Of a stretch of DNA of 64,000 nucleotides, positions 16,673 to 25,220 are shown one piece after another. The position numbers were made by a program, and so were the translations under genes. This stretch comes from VAZQ01 sp963827585 (GTDB lineage Bacteria; Pseudomonadota; Alphaproteobacteria; Rhizobiales; Xanthobacteraceae): NCBI GenBank assembly GCA_963827585.1, contig CAWHCK010000045.1, forward strand, positions 3,043 to 67,042, given 5' to 3'. The number at the start of each line of letters is the position of its first letter. The stretch's first letter is position 1. Under the pieces are notes generated by a model. It was not told the DNA's origin. It saw only the letters and a list, made by a program, of their open reading frames with translations, and did no database searches.

Positions 16673-18510
16673 TCCGCGGCACCAGGCTGATCGAGCAGAA
16701 TGGGCACCGGCCTTCGCGGCGGCACAACGCTGCCGTGCCCGAAATATGCCTCGATGACCTCAGGGTTCTTCTGAACCTGGCCGGCGCTGCCGGACGCGAT
16801 CACGCGACCATAATCGAGAACGGTGACACGATCGGAGACTGTCATCACCATCTCGACATGGTGCTCTACCAGGACAACCGTGATGCCGTGATCGGCGAGC
16901 ATCCGGATCAGCTTCTTGAGATCTTCTATCTCGCCGTGGGTCAGACCCGCCGCCGGTTCGTCCAGCAGGAGCATTCTGGGCCGCAGCGCGAGGGCGCGTG
17001 CGATTTCGAGCCGCCGCTGATGACCGAACGGCAGATTGCGGGCTTCCTCTTCGGCAAAGTCGGAAAGTCCGACGAATTTCAGCAGCTGGTGCGCCTGGCT
17101 CAAGAACCGGCGCTCCTCGCGCCCGAAGCGCGGAAGCCGAAGCAGGGTTTCGGAGAGCGTGTTGTGATAATGCGAATGAAATCCGACCAACACGTTCTCG
17201 AGCACGGTCATTTGCCCGAACAGTTCCGTATTCTGGAACGTCCGCGCGATGCCTTGGCGCGCGAGCTCATAGCTGGGCAGCCCCGCAATACCGGTGCCGA
17301 AGAATGCGATGCTCCCTTCGCTCGGAACATAGAACCCGGAGATCAAGTTGAGCAGGCTGGACTTGCCGGCGCCGTTCGGTCCGATCAGGGCGTGGACGGT
17401 ACCGGACTGGACCTGGAGGCTGACATCGTCGACTGCGGTCAGTCCGCCGAACCGCAAGGTGAGGGATTTGGTCTCGAGCGCTATCTGCTCGGGTCCCTCG
17501 CCGGGACCGAGAATTTCTGCCAACGCCACGCTGCGGTCCGGCCAGCCCTTGGTCTCGCGCCCGCGCGACTTCACCGCGAAGCGTTCCCATAATGCGCCGC
17601 AGGTACCGACGATCCCCTGCGGCATGACGAACATCACCGCTGCCAGCAGGAAGCCGTAGGCAAAGATCTGCCACTCCTGAAGGTCCTGCAGGATTTCGGC
17701 GATATAGGTGAGGATCGAGGTGCCGACGAGCGGACCGACAAGGGTTCCGGTACCGCCAAGAATGACCATCAGCAGGAAGCTGACGGAGTGAAAGAACGTA
17801 AACGTCTCGTAGTTCACGAACAGATTGAGAAACGTGTACAGCCCTCCCGCCAAGCCGGCCAGCGTGGCCGAGATGACGAAAGCAAGCGTGCGGGTGGCTG
17901 CCAGGTTGATGCCGAGCGCCTTAGCCGCATTCTCGCTTTGCGCGGTCGCCCGCATGGCGCGGCCATAGCGCGAATGGATGACGTTGTATTGGATGACGAA
18001 GGCGGCGATCAGACAGCCGGCCACGACCCAAAAATAGATCGGCCGGGTCAGTGAAATGCCGAATACATTGCCGCGGGGAATTCCGAGCAGCCCTTGCGTG
18101 CCGCCGGTCACCGGCAGCCATTCCACCAGAATGTTCTGGAATACCAACCCGAAGGCGATGGTGATGACCGCCAGATAGACGCCGCGCACCCGAACGGTGG
18201 GATAGGCGAGCGCGGCGCCGAATAGCCCAGTCACCACGGCCCCGGCAATGACGGCCGGCAGGAATTGCACTCCCTGCTTCACCGCCAGCCAGGCAGCAAC
18301 ATAAGCTCCGAGACCGTAGAGTGCAGCCTGCCCGAGCGAGACGAGGCCGGCGTGCCCGATCAGTATGTTCAGGCCGATGGTCACGATCATCAGGATCATG
18401 CAGCGCATCATCAGCCCAATCTGATAATTCGTGGGCTCGAGCTGCCGGAACAAGATGAGGAAAGCCACGCCGAGCAGCAGGGTGGTGATGAACTGCTGGC
18501 GGCCAGTCAT
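16669..18510 (-). CDS. LivM permease fused to LivG ATPase
   Basis: One 613-residue protein. Residues 1 to about 300 are a LivM permease with eight or so membrane segments (start TGRQQFITTLLLGVAFLI; central VRGVYLAVITIAFGLVFQNI). From about residue 345 a LivG ATPase follows, with GPNGAGKSSLLNL as Walker A, NLPFGHQRRLEIARAL as signature, LLLDEPAAGL as Walker B and the LVEHHVEMVM switch. The fusion is common in Rhizobiales. It overlaps both neighbours by four bases, so the transporter is translated as a coupled unit. Confidence 0.93.
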   Translation of the reverse strand: MTGRQQFITTLLLGVAFLILFRQLEPTNYQIGLMMRCMILMIVTIGLNILIGHAGLVSLGQAALYGLGAYVAAWLAVKQGVQFLPAVIAGAVVTGLFGAALAYPTVRVRGVYLAVITIAFGLVFQNILVEWLPVTGGTQGLLGIPRGNVFGISLTRPIYFWVVAGCLIAAFVIQYNVIHSRYGRAMRATAQSENAAKALGINLAATRTLAFVISATLAGLAGGLYTFLNLFVNYETFTFFHSVSFLLMVILGGTGTLVGPLVGTSILTYIAEILQDLQEWQIFAYGFLLAAVMFVMPQGIVGTCGALWERFAVKSRGRETKGWPDRSVALAEILGPGEGPEQIALETKSLTLRFGGLTAVDDVSLQVQSGTVHALIGPNGAGKSSLLNLISGFYVPSEGSIAFFGTGIAGLPSYELARQGIARTFQNTELFGQMTVLENVLVGFHSHYHNTLSETLLRLPRFGREERRFLSQAHQLLKFVGLSDFAEEEARNLPFGHQRRLEIARALALRPRMLLLDEPAAGLTHGEIEDLKKLIRMLADHGITVVLVEHHVEMVMTVSDRVTVLDYGRVIASGSAGQVQKNPEVIEAYFGHGSVVPPRRPVPILLDQPGAAE

Positions 18511-19382
18511 ACTTTCACGACCTCACGCCGCCCGAAGATGCCTTGCGGGAAAAGCAGGAGGGCAACGATCATCAGTGTGAAGCCCACGGCATTGCGCGCG
18601 CCGGTGCTGATATAGCCCTCGATGAATTTCTCGATCACGCCGTAGCAGAGCCCCACGATGACCACCCCGCGGGCATTTGCGATGCCCGCCACGATCGCAA
18701 CTCCGAACGCCTTCAGGCCGATCAGAGCCCCCATGGCCGGCGCTGCCTGTACGACCGGTGCAATGAGGATGCCGGCGAGCGCGCCGATCGCTGCGGCGAG
18801 AGCGTACGCGATCAATGCGATGCGGTTCGGGTTGATTCCCATCAGGCCGGCGGCGGTGCGATTGAACGCGACGGCCCGCATGGCGCGACCGAGGGTCGTT
18901 CGCCGGTAAAAGGCTTCGAGCCCGAACATCGCGGCGACGGCGACAATCGGCAGCAGCATCTCCTGCGGGTAGATGCCCGCCCCGCCGAAGCGGATCGGCT
19001 GCTCGGCGAGCGGGGAGGGCAACGGCCGTCCAAGCGGACCATACGTGATCGTCGCGATGCTCTCGATCATGATCCCGGCCGCGATGGTCGTGAGCATCCA
19101 TCCGATCGCATTCGGCTCCTTGTTGAACGGACGCACCAGCAGCCGCTCGATCAAGGCGCCGATGACGGCGGCAGCCGCAATGGCGATGAGCGCGGCGAGC
19201 GGCAGGGGCAGTCCACGTTCCACCAGCACGACCGTGAGGACCGCGCCGACCATGTATACGTCGCCATGCGTGAAATTGGCCGCCTTGGTGGCTTCCCACA
19301 TGATGTAGAAGCCGAGGGCGACCAGCGCGTAGATTCCGCCCAGCGACAGGCCGATCAGAAGATATTGGACAATCTCGCCCAT
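18507..19382 (-). CDS. livH: branched-chain amino-acid-type ABC permease LivH
   Basis: A 291-residue membrane protein of the LivH family with about eight hydrophobic segments. The N-terminus LLIGLSLGGIYALVALGFYIMW is family-typical, and GRAMRAVAFNRTAAGLMGIN is the conserved cytoplasmic loop that contacts the ATPase. It forms the pore with LivM. GAGGTCCG lies just upstream of the ATG as ribosome site. The substrate-binding protein gene is 61 bp upstream on the same strand. Confidence 0.93.
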   Translation of the reverse strand: MGEIVQYLLIGLSLGGIYALVALGFYIMWEATKAANFTHGDVYMVGAVLTVVLVERGLPLPLAALIAIAAAAVIGALIERLLVRPFNKEPNAIGWMLTTIAAGIMIESIATITYGPLGRPLPSPLAEQPIRFGGAGIYPQEMLLPIVAVAAMFGLEAFYRRTTLGRAMRAVAFNRTAAGLMGINPNRIALIAYALAAAIGALAGILIAPVVQAAPAMGALIGLKAFGVAIVAGIANARGVVIVGLCYGVIEKFIEGYISTGARNAVGFTLMIVALLLFPQGIFGRREVVKV

Positions 19383-19443
19383 CGGACCTCAAAACGTGGA
19401 GGCCGAGTCGTCCCCGGCCTCCACGTCAAGCGATGACGCACGG

Positions 19444-20655
19444 TCACTGCTTGGCGGCGTACGGCGTCTGCTCGACCGGCAGCAGGATGCCCTTGTGATA
19501 GGCCAGCAGCTTGTAGTGGGTCGGGAGGATCGCGTCGTGACGCTCCGCCGTCGTCTCGAAGGCGGGGCTGTAGTTGGCAATGATGCCCTCGTGCTTCACC
19601 TGGTAGAATGCATCGCGCAGCTTTTTCTTGTCGTAGGCGCCGGCGATCTTGAGCGCTTCAGCGATGATGTACACGGCGTCATAGGCGTTCGCGGTGCCGC
19701 TCGGCAGCACGAGCTCGCTCGGATCCTTGAGCTTCTCCTTGGCCTTGATGCGCTCCCACACTTTCTGCGCACGTGGGCTCAATTGCCCGGTCCAGGCGAA
19801 GGTGCCGTGGACCAGAACGCCCTCGGTGAGCGCGCCGGCGGTCTTGCCGAGCTGCACGCCGATGCCCCAGGCGCTGACGATCGCCGGCTTGTAACCGATG
19901 CGGTCCATGCTGCGCAGGATGGCGTCGGTCTCGCGGTCGACGGTGTAGAAGATAAGCGTGTCGGCGCCCGCATCGCGCAGGCGGATGAGCTGCGCGCTCA
20001 TGTCCTGGTCAGCGATGTTGAACGTCTCCTTGCCGACCAGCGGAATGCCCTTCTCCTTGGCGGCCGCCTCGACGTCGGGCACGGCGCCCTGGCCCCAGCC
20101 GGTCGCCTCGAACATAAAGCCGATCTTCTTGGTCTTGCTACGTTGCAACGCGTGCTCGACCAGGAAGGGCGCCACCCAGCGGTCCTTCGCCGAGACGCGG
20201 AACATCCACTCGTTCTTGCCGCTCTCCCATTCGATCACACGGGTGCCGGCCGAGATCACGCCCATCCATGGCTGGCCCATCTCGCTGAGCACAGTGCGGA
20301 TAGCGAGCGCGTTCGGCGTGCGATAACCTCCGATCATGATGATGCAGTTGTCGCGATCGCCGATGCGCCGGGCGTTATCGACCGCGCGCGAGGGTTCGCC
20401 CTGGTCGTCGTAGGGGATCACGCGCAATTTCTGGCCGAGCACGCCGCCGGCTTCATTGATCTCGTCGACGGCGGCCTCGATGCCCATCTTGATGGCGCCC
20501 CCGGTGTGGGCGAGTGCGCCGGTCAGTTCCCATGACCCGGCGATGCAGGGCTCGGCCTTCTGCGCCGTGGCGGGCGCGCCGGAAAGCGAAATCGCCAGCG
20601 CCGCGCCGGCGACCGCATTCGGCATGCGGCGCAATTCCAAAACAGTCCACGTCAT
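19444..20655 (-). CDS. LivK-type periplasmic substrate-binding protein
   Basis: A 403-residue type I periplasmic binding protein. A signal peptide of about 35 residues ends at ATAQKAEPC. The mature start, SWELTGALAHTGGAIKMGIEAAVDEINEAGG, is the opening of LivJ/LivK-type receptors, and YDAVYIIAEALKIAGAYDKKKLRDAF is typical for the C lobe. ATG at 20655 is chosen because AGGAGGACAGGC precedes it; longer in-frame extensions have no ribosome site. It delivers the ligand to the LivH/LivM-G/LivF complex encoded downstream. The ligand is not predictable from the sequence. Confidence 0.9.
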   Translation of the reverse strand: MTWTVLELRRMPNAVAGAALAISLSGAPATAQKAEPCIAGSWELTGALAHTGGAIKMGIEAAVDEINEAGGVLGQKLRVIPYDDQGEPSRAVDNARRIGDRDNCIIMIGGYRTPNALAIRTVLSEMGQPWMGVISAGTRVIEWESGKNEWMFRVSAKDRWVAPFLVEHALQRSKTKKIGFMFEATGWGQGAVPDVEAAAKEKGIPLVGKETFNIADQDMSAQLIRLRDAGADTLIFYTVDRETDAILRSMDRIGYKPAIVSAWGIGVQLGKTAGALTEGVLVHGTFAWTGQLSPRAQKVWERIKAKEKLKDPSELVLPSGTANAYDAVYIIAEALKIAGAYDKKKLRDAFYQVKHEGIIANYSPAFETTAERHDAILPTHYKLLAYHKGILLPVEQTPYAAKQ

Positions 20656-20712
20656 GCCTGTCCTCCTCTCCAAGTTCGCGAAACAACAAGCTTCCCGGTT
20701 GCGGAAATGCAA

Positions 20713-20741
20713 ATTCCATACCGAAATGGATTGACAGTCAA
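20713..20741 (-). promoter_or_regulatory. possible promoter/operator of the Liv operon
   Basis: Upstream of the substrate-binding protein gene, reading leftward, TTGACT (20741-20736) could be a -35 box with TGGAAT 17 bp on as a weak -10. The same stretch holds TCCATACCGAAATGGA (20715-20730), a 5-bp inverted repeat that could be an operator. Weak evidence. Confidence 0.3.
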
Positions 20742-20800
20742 GAAAGGAAATTGACCCGTAGGAACCATGCGACATCGTCGTCCGGGCAAGTGATCGCGCC

Positions 20801-22354
20801 TCACGCTGGGCGCTCGCTCGCAAACGCGTGCGATTGATCCGTGGGCGCCGCCGCGTGCCGTATCAGCCATGCGCGCAAGGACCGTTCGATCGCCTCGACC
20901 TGCAACCCCCGAGTGATGAAAACAAGTCGCGACGCGCGCGGCCCCGACGGCCAAGCCGCCATGTGGCGCGGCCGATGAATCAGGTGATGCACGCCGTCGA
21001 GCGCGATCGGGGTCGGCCAGCCCTGGACGCGAAGGAGCGCTTTGAAGCGCAGCATCCTGTCGCCGTGCGCATGCAGAAGCCGCGTCAACCAGATCGCCAG
21101 CTCAGACCATTCCAGCGGCTCCCCGAGGACGATGGAGACGCTGTCCACATCGGGCGTATGGACCACCGCGCGGCCATGCACGCGCCGGACGCTGCCCAAT
21201 GCATTGGCAGGTTCCGGTCGCGGAGCCGAAATCGGGCGCACGCGTGCGAGCAGGCTGCCGACGTCGGTCACGTCCCATGCATCGAAGATTTCAGCGGCAG
21301 GATTGATACGGGCCAGCAGCGCGGCAAGCTGCGCCGCCTGCGACGGCTCGCTGAGATCGGACTTGGTGATAACCAGGCGATCGGCGATGGCGACCTGCTT
21401 TCCCCACTCCGGATACCGCGCGGACCGCGCCGCACCGTGTGCGGCGTCCACCGTTGCCAACACCGCGCCCGCCTCGAACTTGTGGCGCAGCGCGGGATCT
21501 CCGGCGAGCGTGAACAGCACCGGCGCCGGGTCGGCAAGCCCGGTGGTCTCGAGCACCACGCGGCGGAACGGCGGAAGCATTCCGGTGGCGCGCCGCGCGT
21601 ACAGCTCGCGCAGCCCCGAAACCAGATCGCCGCGCAAGGTGCAGCATGCGCAGCCTCCCTTGAACACAATGACGTCGAGCCCGTCACCCGACTCCATGCG
21701 CTCCACCAGATGATGATCGATGGCGACGGCCCCGATCTCGTTGATCAGCACCGCGCTGTCGGAGAGAGCCGGATCGCGCAGCATCCGATTGAGCAGCGTC
21801 GTCTTGCCGCTGCCGAGAAAGCCCGTAAGGACGTGGACCGGGATGCGGCGCATCGCCGTTTCGGATGCTGGATCGGACGGCGATTGCGTCTCCTCCGATA
21901 CCCGTTTTCTCGGTTCGTCGTTGCGGCGAAGCCGCGCCAGCGGCGAGCGCCCAGCGGTCGGGGACTTCGCCCCCGCCCCGGAATGACGCGACCGGATCCG
22001 TTCGCCTTGATTTGAAGCACGGTCCGCGAGATGCGTTTCCGTGTCCTGCACGCCGGAATCCTCGGACAACGGGGGAAAATCCTGCGCCAGCGGGTCGAGC
22101 GCCCGATGGCCGAGCGCTTCCGCCTTGCGCCAGAGGTCGAACAGATTGTCGACGATATCGGTCTTTCCCGTGGGGCCCCGCAGGATGAAACTTGCGCCCT
22201 GCCAGTCGTCCACGGCGATGCGTGCGGATTTGAGCACCTCGCGAACAAGAGCGACGCGTCGCAGCCGCTCACGGCGCAAATGCGCCGGATCGAGTGTCGC
22301 CGCCGCATCGAGCCAACGCCGCCCGCTCTCGAACATACCGCACAGGCCGCACAT
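20801..22354 (-). CDS. COG0523 (CobW-type) GTPase with unusual N-terminal extension
   Basis: The GTPase begins at MRRIPVHVLTGF (residue 166). Walker A is TGFLGSGKTTLL, the metal motif GGCACCTLRGD gives the CXCC signature of these metal chaperones, ETTGLADPAPV follows, and a CobW C-terminal domain ends the protein. Ahead of it the same frame holds about 92 residues (MCGLCGMFESGRRWLDAA...) that look like a separate small protein, and then a low-complexity linker (about residues 110-165) encoded by a palindromic repeat. The frame may thus be a true fusion or two genes joined by chance; an ATG at 21859 could start the GTPase alone. Delivery of zinc or another metal to neighbouring amidohydrolases is plausible. 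Confidence 0.8.
   Translation of the reverse strand: MCGLCGMFESGRRWLDAAATLDPAHLRRERLRRVALVREVLKSARIAVDDWQGASFILRGPTGKTDIVDNLFDLWRKAEALGHRALDPLAQDFPPLSEDSGVQDTETHLADRASNQGERIRSRHSGAGAKSPTAGRSPLARLRRNDEPRKRVSEETQSPSDPASETAMRRIPVHVLTGFLGSGKTTLLNRMLRDPALSDSAVLINEIGAVAIDHHLVERMESGDGLDVIVFKGGCACCTLRGDLVSGLRELYARRATGMLPPFRRVVLETTGLADPAPVLFTLAGDPALRHKFEAGAVLATVDAAHGAARSARYPEWGKQVAIADRLVITKSDLSEPSQAAQLAALLARINPAAEIFDAWDVTDVGSLLARVRPISAPRPEPANALGSVRRVHGRAVVHTPDVDSVSIVLGEPLEWSELAIWLTRLLHAHGDRMLRFKALLRVQGWPTPIALDGVHHLIHRPRHMAAWPSGPRASRLVFITRGLQVEAIERSLRAWLIRHAAAPTDQSHAFASERPA
21913..21988. repeat. repeat-like GC-rich segment inside the CobW-type frame
   Basis: The stretch from about 21913 (GGTTCGTCGTTGCGGCGAAG) to about 21988 (CCGGAATGAC) resembles an intergenic palindrome: GCGGCGAAGCCGC is self-complementary, and a typical GTCATTCCGGGGC edge is seen on the reverse strand. 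Translated, it gives the linker GAGAKSPTAGRSPLARLRRNDE, which has no fold features. It appears to have joined two formerly separate genes in frame. Limits are approximate. Confidence 0.45.
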
Positions 22355-22408
22355 GCTCGTCCCTCGATCCGGTGCGGCACCTCGAGGATGCCCGAAAATG
22401 TCGTCCGG

Positions 22409-23291
22409 TCACTTCCTCCGCGGCGAACGCCGGGCAAAATCGTCCGCCATCTCGCCGAGCGTGATGAAGCGTACGCCTGGATGCTCGATCATATGGGCAT
22501 ACAGCCGCTCCAGCATCAGCAGCACCTGAGGCCGGCCGGCGACGTCCGGATGGATGGCAATCGGGAACACGGCGTAGTCCATCTCACGATAGACCCAGTC
22601 GAACTGGTCGCGCCAGAGGTCCTCGATGTCGCGCGGATTGACGAAGCCGTGGCTGTTCGGCGCTTTCTTGATGAACATCATCGGCGGCAGGTCGTCGAGG
22701 TACCAGCTCGCCGGAATTTCGATGAGGTCGGTTTCGGTGCCGCGCTGGAGCGGCTTCATCCACGTCTCCGGGTGCTGGGAATAGTCGATCACGGTCCAGC
22801 GTGTCCCCGACCCGAACGTAGTACGGCGTGTGGTCGTTGTGGAACATGCTGTGGTCGTAGACGAAGCCGTGCTCGAGCAGCAGTCCGGCGGTGGCGTTGC
22901 TCAGCTCCCACCAGGGGGCGATGTAGCCGCGTGGCCGCTTCCCCGAGAGTTTCGTGAGCACCTCGACGCACTTGACGAGGATCGCCTCCTCCTGGTCCGG
23001 CGTCATCGCGATCGGGTTCTCGTGGGTGTAGCCGTGCACGCCGAATTCGTGGCCGGCGTCAGCGACACGCCTCATCTGGTCGGGAAACGTCTCGGCCGAA
23101 TGGCCGGGGACGAACCAGCTCGTCCTGATGTCCCAGCGGCGGAACAGCTCCAGCAGCCGCAAGGTGCCGATCTCGCCCGCGAACATGCCGCGCGAAATGT
23201 CGGCAGGCGAATCCTCGCCTCCGTAGGAGCCGATCCATCCCGCCACCGCGTCCACGTGCACGGCGAAACAACACTGAATGTCTTTCGGCAT
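22409..23291 (-). pseudogene. polysaccharide-deacetylase-fold cyclic amide/imide hydrolase (HP0310/PuuE-like), single-base frameshift
   Basis: After repair the protein has 293 residues. It matches the HP0310-type family: AVAGWIGSYGGEDSPADI, GHEFGVHGYTHENPIAMTP (metal His loop), YIAPWWELSNAT, and IPASWYLDDLPPMMFIKK. The frame breaks at about 22799-22802: GACACGCTGG needs one base less to continue from YYVRVGDT to WTVIDYSQHPETWMKPL. Members of this fold include peptidoglycan deacetylases, the allantoinase PuuE and a cyclic imide hydrolase described in Pseudomonas. Here, beside amidases and hydantoinases, ring opening of a cyclic amide is the more likely job. AGGAGGG precedes the ATG. No signal peptide is seen, so it is cytoplasmic, which also argues against a peptidoglycan role. 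Confidence 0.78.
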
Positions 23292-23340
23292 CGCGCTGCC
23301 CTCCTGTGCAGGCGCCACCCGCAGGTCCGCGCCTGACGGA

Positions 23341-23973
23341 TCAGGTGTCCAGATTGCGTCCTCGCCAGGCGTCGATCTGCCGGATGACGTCGTCGGCCGT
23401 GCTCACATCGGCGTAGCGTCGTTCGACGTCGCGCAGATTGTCCTGGTGCGGCTCGAGCTCGTGATCGCCGACGCAATCCTCCGGCACGATGGTGCGGAAG
23501 CCGAGGCTGAAGCTGTCGACGATGCTGGCGCGCACGCATCCCGACGTAATGCAGCCGGTGACGATCATCGTATCGACGCGGTTCTTGGCGAAATAGGCGG
23601 CAGCGGGCGTATTGAAGAAGATCGACGGCGCTCCCTTGCGCAGGACGTAATCATAGGATGGATCCGCGATGGCGGGATCGAGCTGCGTGCCCGGATGCCC
23701 TTCGATCAGCTCGGCGATCCCGTCGACCTTCCAGTGCGGCGCGTCGCGTTCGCTGTGATAGCACATGAAGCAGGAGGCGACCGGTACGCCCGCGCGGCGC
23801 GCGACCTGGAGCAAGCGCGCGGTGTTCTCGACGGCTCGGCGCACCAGCGGTGCGCCGCCGGTCGAAAAGCTCGCATCGGTGAAAGCGAGCTGGAAATCGA
23901 CGACCACGATCCCGGGCTTTTCGCCGAACCCGACTTGCCGCGCGCCATAGCCGCGTTGCGCATACGTGGTCAT
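23341..23973 (-). CDS. isochorismatase-family amidohydrolase, N-carbamoylsarcosine amidase-like
   Basis: A 210-residue cysteine hydrolase. The triad is complete: Asp26 in VVVDFQLAF, Lys113 in LRKGAPSIFF and the nucleophile Cys146 in TGCITSGCVRAS. The overall form is that of N-carbamoylsarcosine amidase and maleamate amidase, which release ammonia (and CO2 from a carbamoyl group) from small amides. It overlaps the upstream amidase by four bases (ATGA) and is in one run with an N-methylhydantoinase, whose product in the creatinine route is N-carbamoylsarcosine. That pairing is the reason for the specific guess; half-amides from cyclic imides are the alternative substrate. Confidence 0.85.
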   Translation of the reverse strand: MTTYAQRGYGARQVGFGEKPGIVVVDFQLAFTDASFSTGGAPLVRRAVENTARLLQVARRAGVPVASCFMCYHSERDAPHWKVDGIAELIEGHPGTQLDPAIADPSYDYVLRKGAPSIFFNTPAAAYFAKNRVDTMIVTGCITSGCVRASIVDSFSLGFRTIVPEDCVGDHELEPHQDNLRDVERRYADVSTADDVIRQIDAWRGRNLDT

Positions 23974-25205
23974 CTCTCGTCCTCGCCCAATCCCTGTCGC
24001 TGCATGACGCGGCGAGCCAGTTCCAGCAGCTGCTCATCGGTGCCGCGGCGGCCCACGAGCGACAGCCCGAGCGGACAGCCTTCGAGGGTCGCCAACGGCA
24101 GGCTGATTTGCGGCAAGCCGCCAAGCCCGGCAATGCACAGCAGGCACATGGCCTGGTAGCGGTAGACCACTTCCAGCTCATGCTGCTCCGTGCCGCGCAA
24201 CGGCGCGATGCGCGGCGAGGTCGGCAGGCACAGAACGTCTGCCTCCCCGATCAGCGCGTCGAGGTGCTCGAGCACCTCGTCGTGCTCGGCTTTCCTGACG
24301 GCAACTTCCTCGCCGTCGAGCTGCGAGGCCCACGCGAGGCGCTCGCCGATGGCGCGGCCGATGCGCGGCCTGGTGCGCTCCATCCATGGACCGTGGTTCG
24401 CCCATATCTCTGCGCCCTGCACCACGCGAAAGATTTCCATCCAACGGTCCAGCCCGGCGGGACTGACGGTGGTTTCCTCGACACGGGGAAAGCGACTGCC
24501 GACCGCCTCGACCGCGCCGCGCAACGCCTCCGCGACCTCGCGATCGACCAAGGCGAAGGCATCCTTCGCGAGCAACAGCCGCTGCGGCATAGCCGGCTCG
24601 CCGTGCTTCCCAAGCAGCACGCCCCCCACCCTCTGGAGGACATCCGGGTCGCGGGCGAACCATCCCGCCACGTCGAAGCTCGCGGCGAACGGAATCACAC
24701 CGTTGAGCGACACGCGCCCGTGGGTCGGCCGGATGCCGAGGATGCCGCAATAGCTCGCCGGCAGGCGCACCGAGCCGCCGCAGTCGGTGCCCAGCGCGAA
24801 ATCGACGAGCCCGCCAGCCACTGCAGCCGCGGAGCCGCTCGACGAGCCTCCCGGCACGCGCTCCGCACACGCCGTGTTCACCGGGGTGCCGTAGTGCATG
24901 TTTTCGCCGGACAGGCTGTAGGCGAGTTCGTCCGTCAGCGTGCGCCCGACCATGTCGGCGCCCGCGTCGATCAATTGCCGCACCGCCTCGGCGGTTTCCA
25001 CTGCCGGCGGGTGGGTGCGCAGCCAGTCCGGATTGCCGAATCCGGTGCGGTGGCCGGCGATGTGAAAGATGTCCTTGACGGCCATCGTGAGGCCCGCAAG
25101 CGGACCTGCTCCGGAACCGCGCAGGGCAACATGATTGTTGCTGCAGAACGCCCCGACGGGATCGTGCGGAGGCGCCTCCTTCGCGCTCAGGACAGATGCG
25201 TTCAT
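23970..25205 (-). CDS. amidase-signature-family amidase
   Basis: A 411-residue amidase-signature enzyme. The Ser-cisSer-Lys triad is visible as Lys44 (AVKDIF), Ser121 in PGGSSSGSAAAVAGG, and Ser145 in GTDCGGSVRLPASYCG; the 24-residue spacing between the serines is right for the family. It is cytoplasmic, without signal peptide. It should cut a primary amide, such as the half-amide released when a cyclic imide is opened by the neighbouring deacetylase-fold enzyme. A second, distinct amidase-signature gene lies at 30558. ATG at 25205 is only 15 bp behind the CodA-like gene's stop, so all are one transcript. Confidence 0.9.
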   Translation of the reverse strand: MNASVLSAKEAPPHDPVGAFCSNNHVALRGSGAGPLAGLTMAVKDIFHIAGHRTGFGNPDWLRTHPPAVETAEAVRQLIDAGADMVGRTLTDELAYSLSGENMHYGTPVNTACAERVPGGSSSGSAAAVAGGLVDFALGTDCGGSVRLPASYCGILGIRPTHGRVSLNGVIPFAASFDVAGWFARDPDVLQRVGGVLLGKHGEPAMPQRLLLAKDAFALVDREVAEALRGAVEAVGSRFPRVEETTVSPAGLDRWMEIFRVVQGAEIWANHGPWMERTRPRIGRAIGERLAWASQLDGEEVAVRKAEHDEVLEHLDALIGEADVLCLPTSPRIAPLRGTEQHELEVVYRYQAMCLLCIAGLGGLPQISLPLATLEGCPLGLSLVGRRGTDEQLLELARRVMQRQGLGEDER

Positions 25206-25220
25206 GCGAGCACGGACCGT

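Noticed and set aside
22409..23291. Peptidoglycan deacetylase role for the HP0310-type protein
   Set aside because: No signal peptide or membrane anchor, and all neighbours act on small cyclic or linear amides. Kept only as an alternative.
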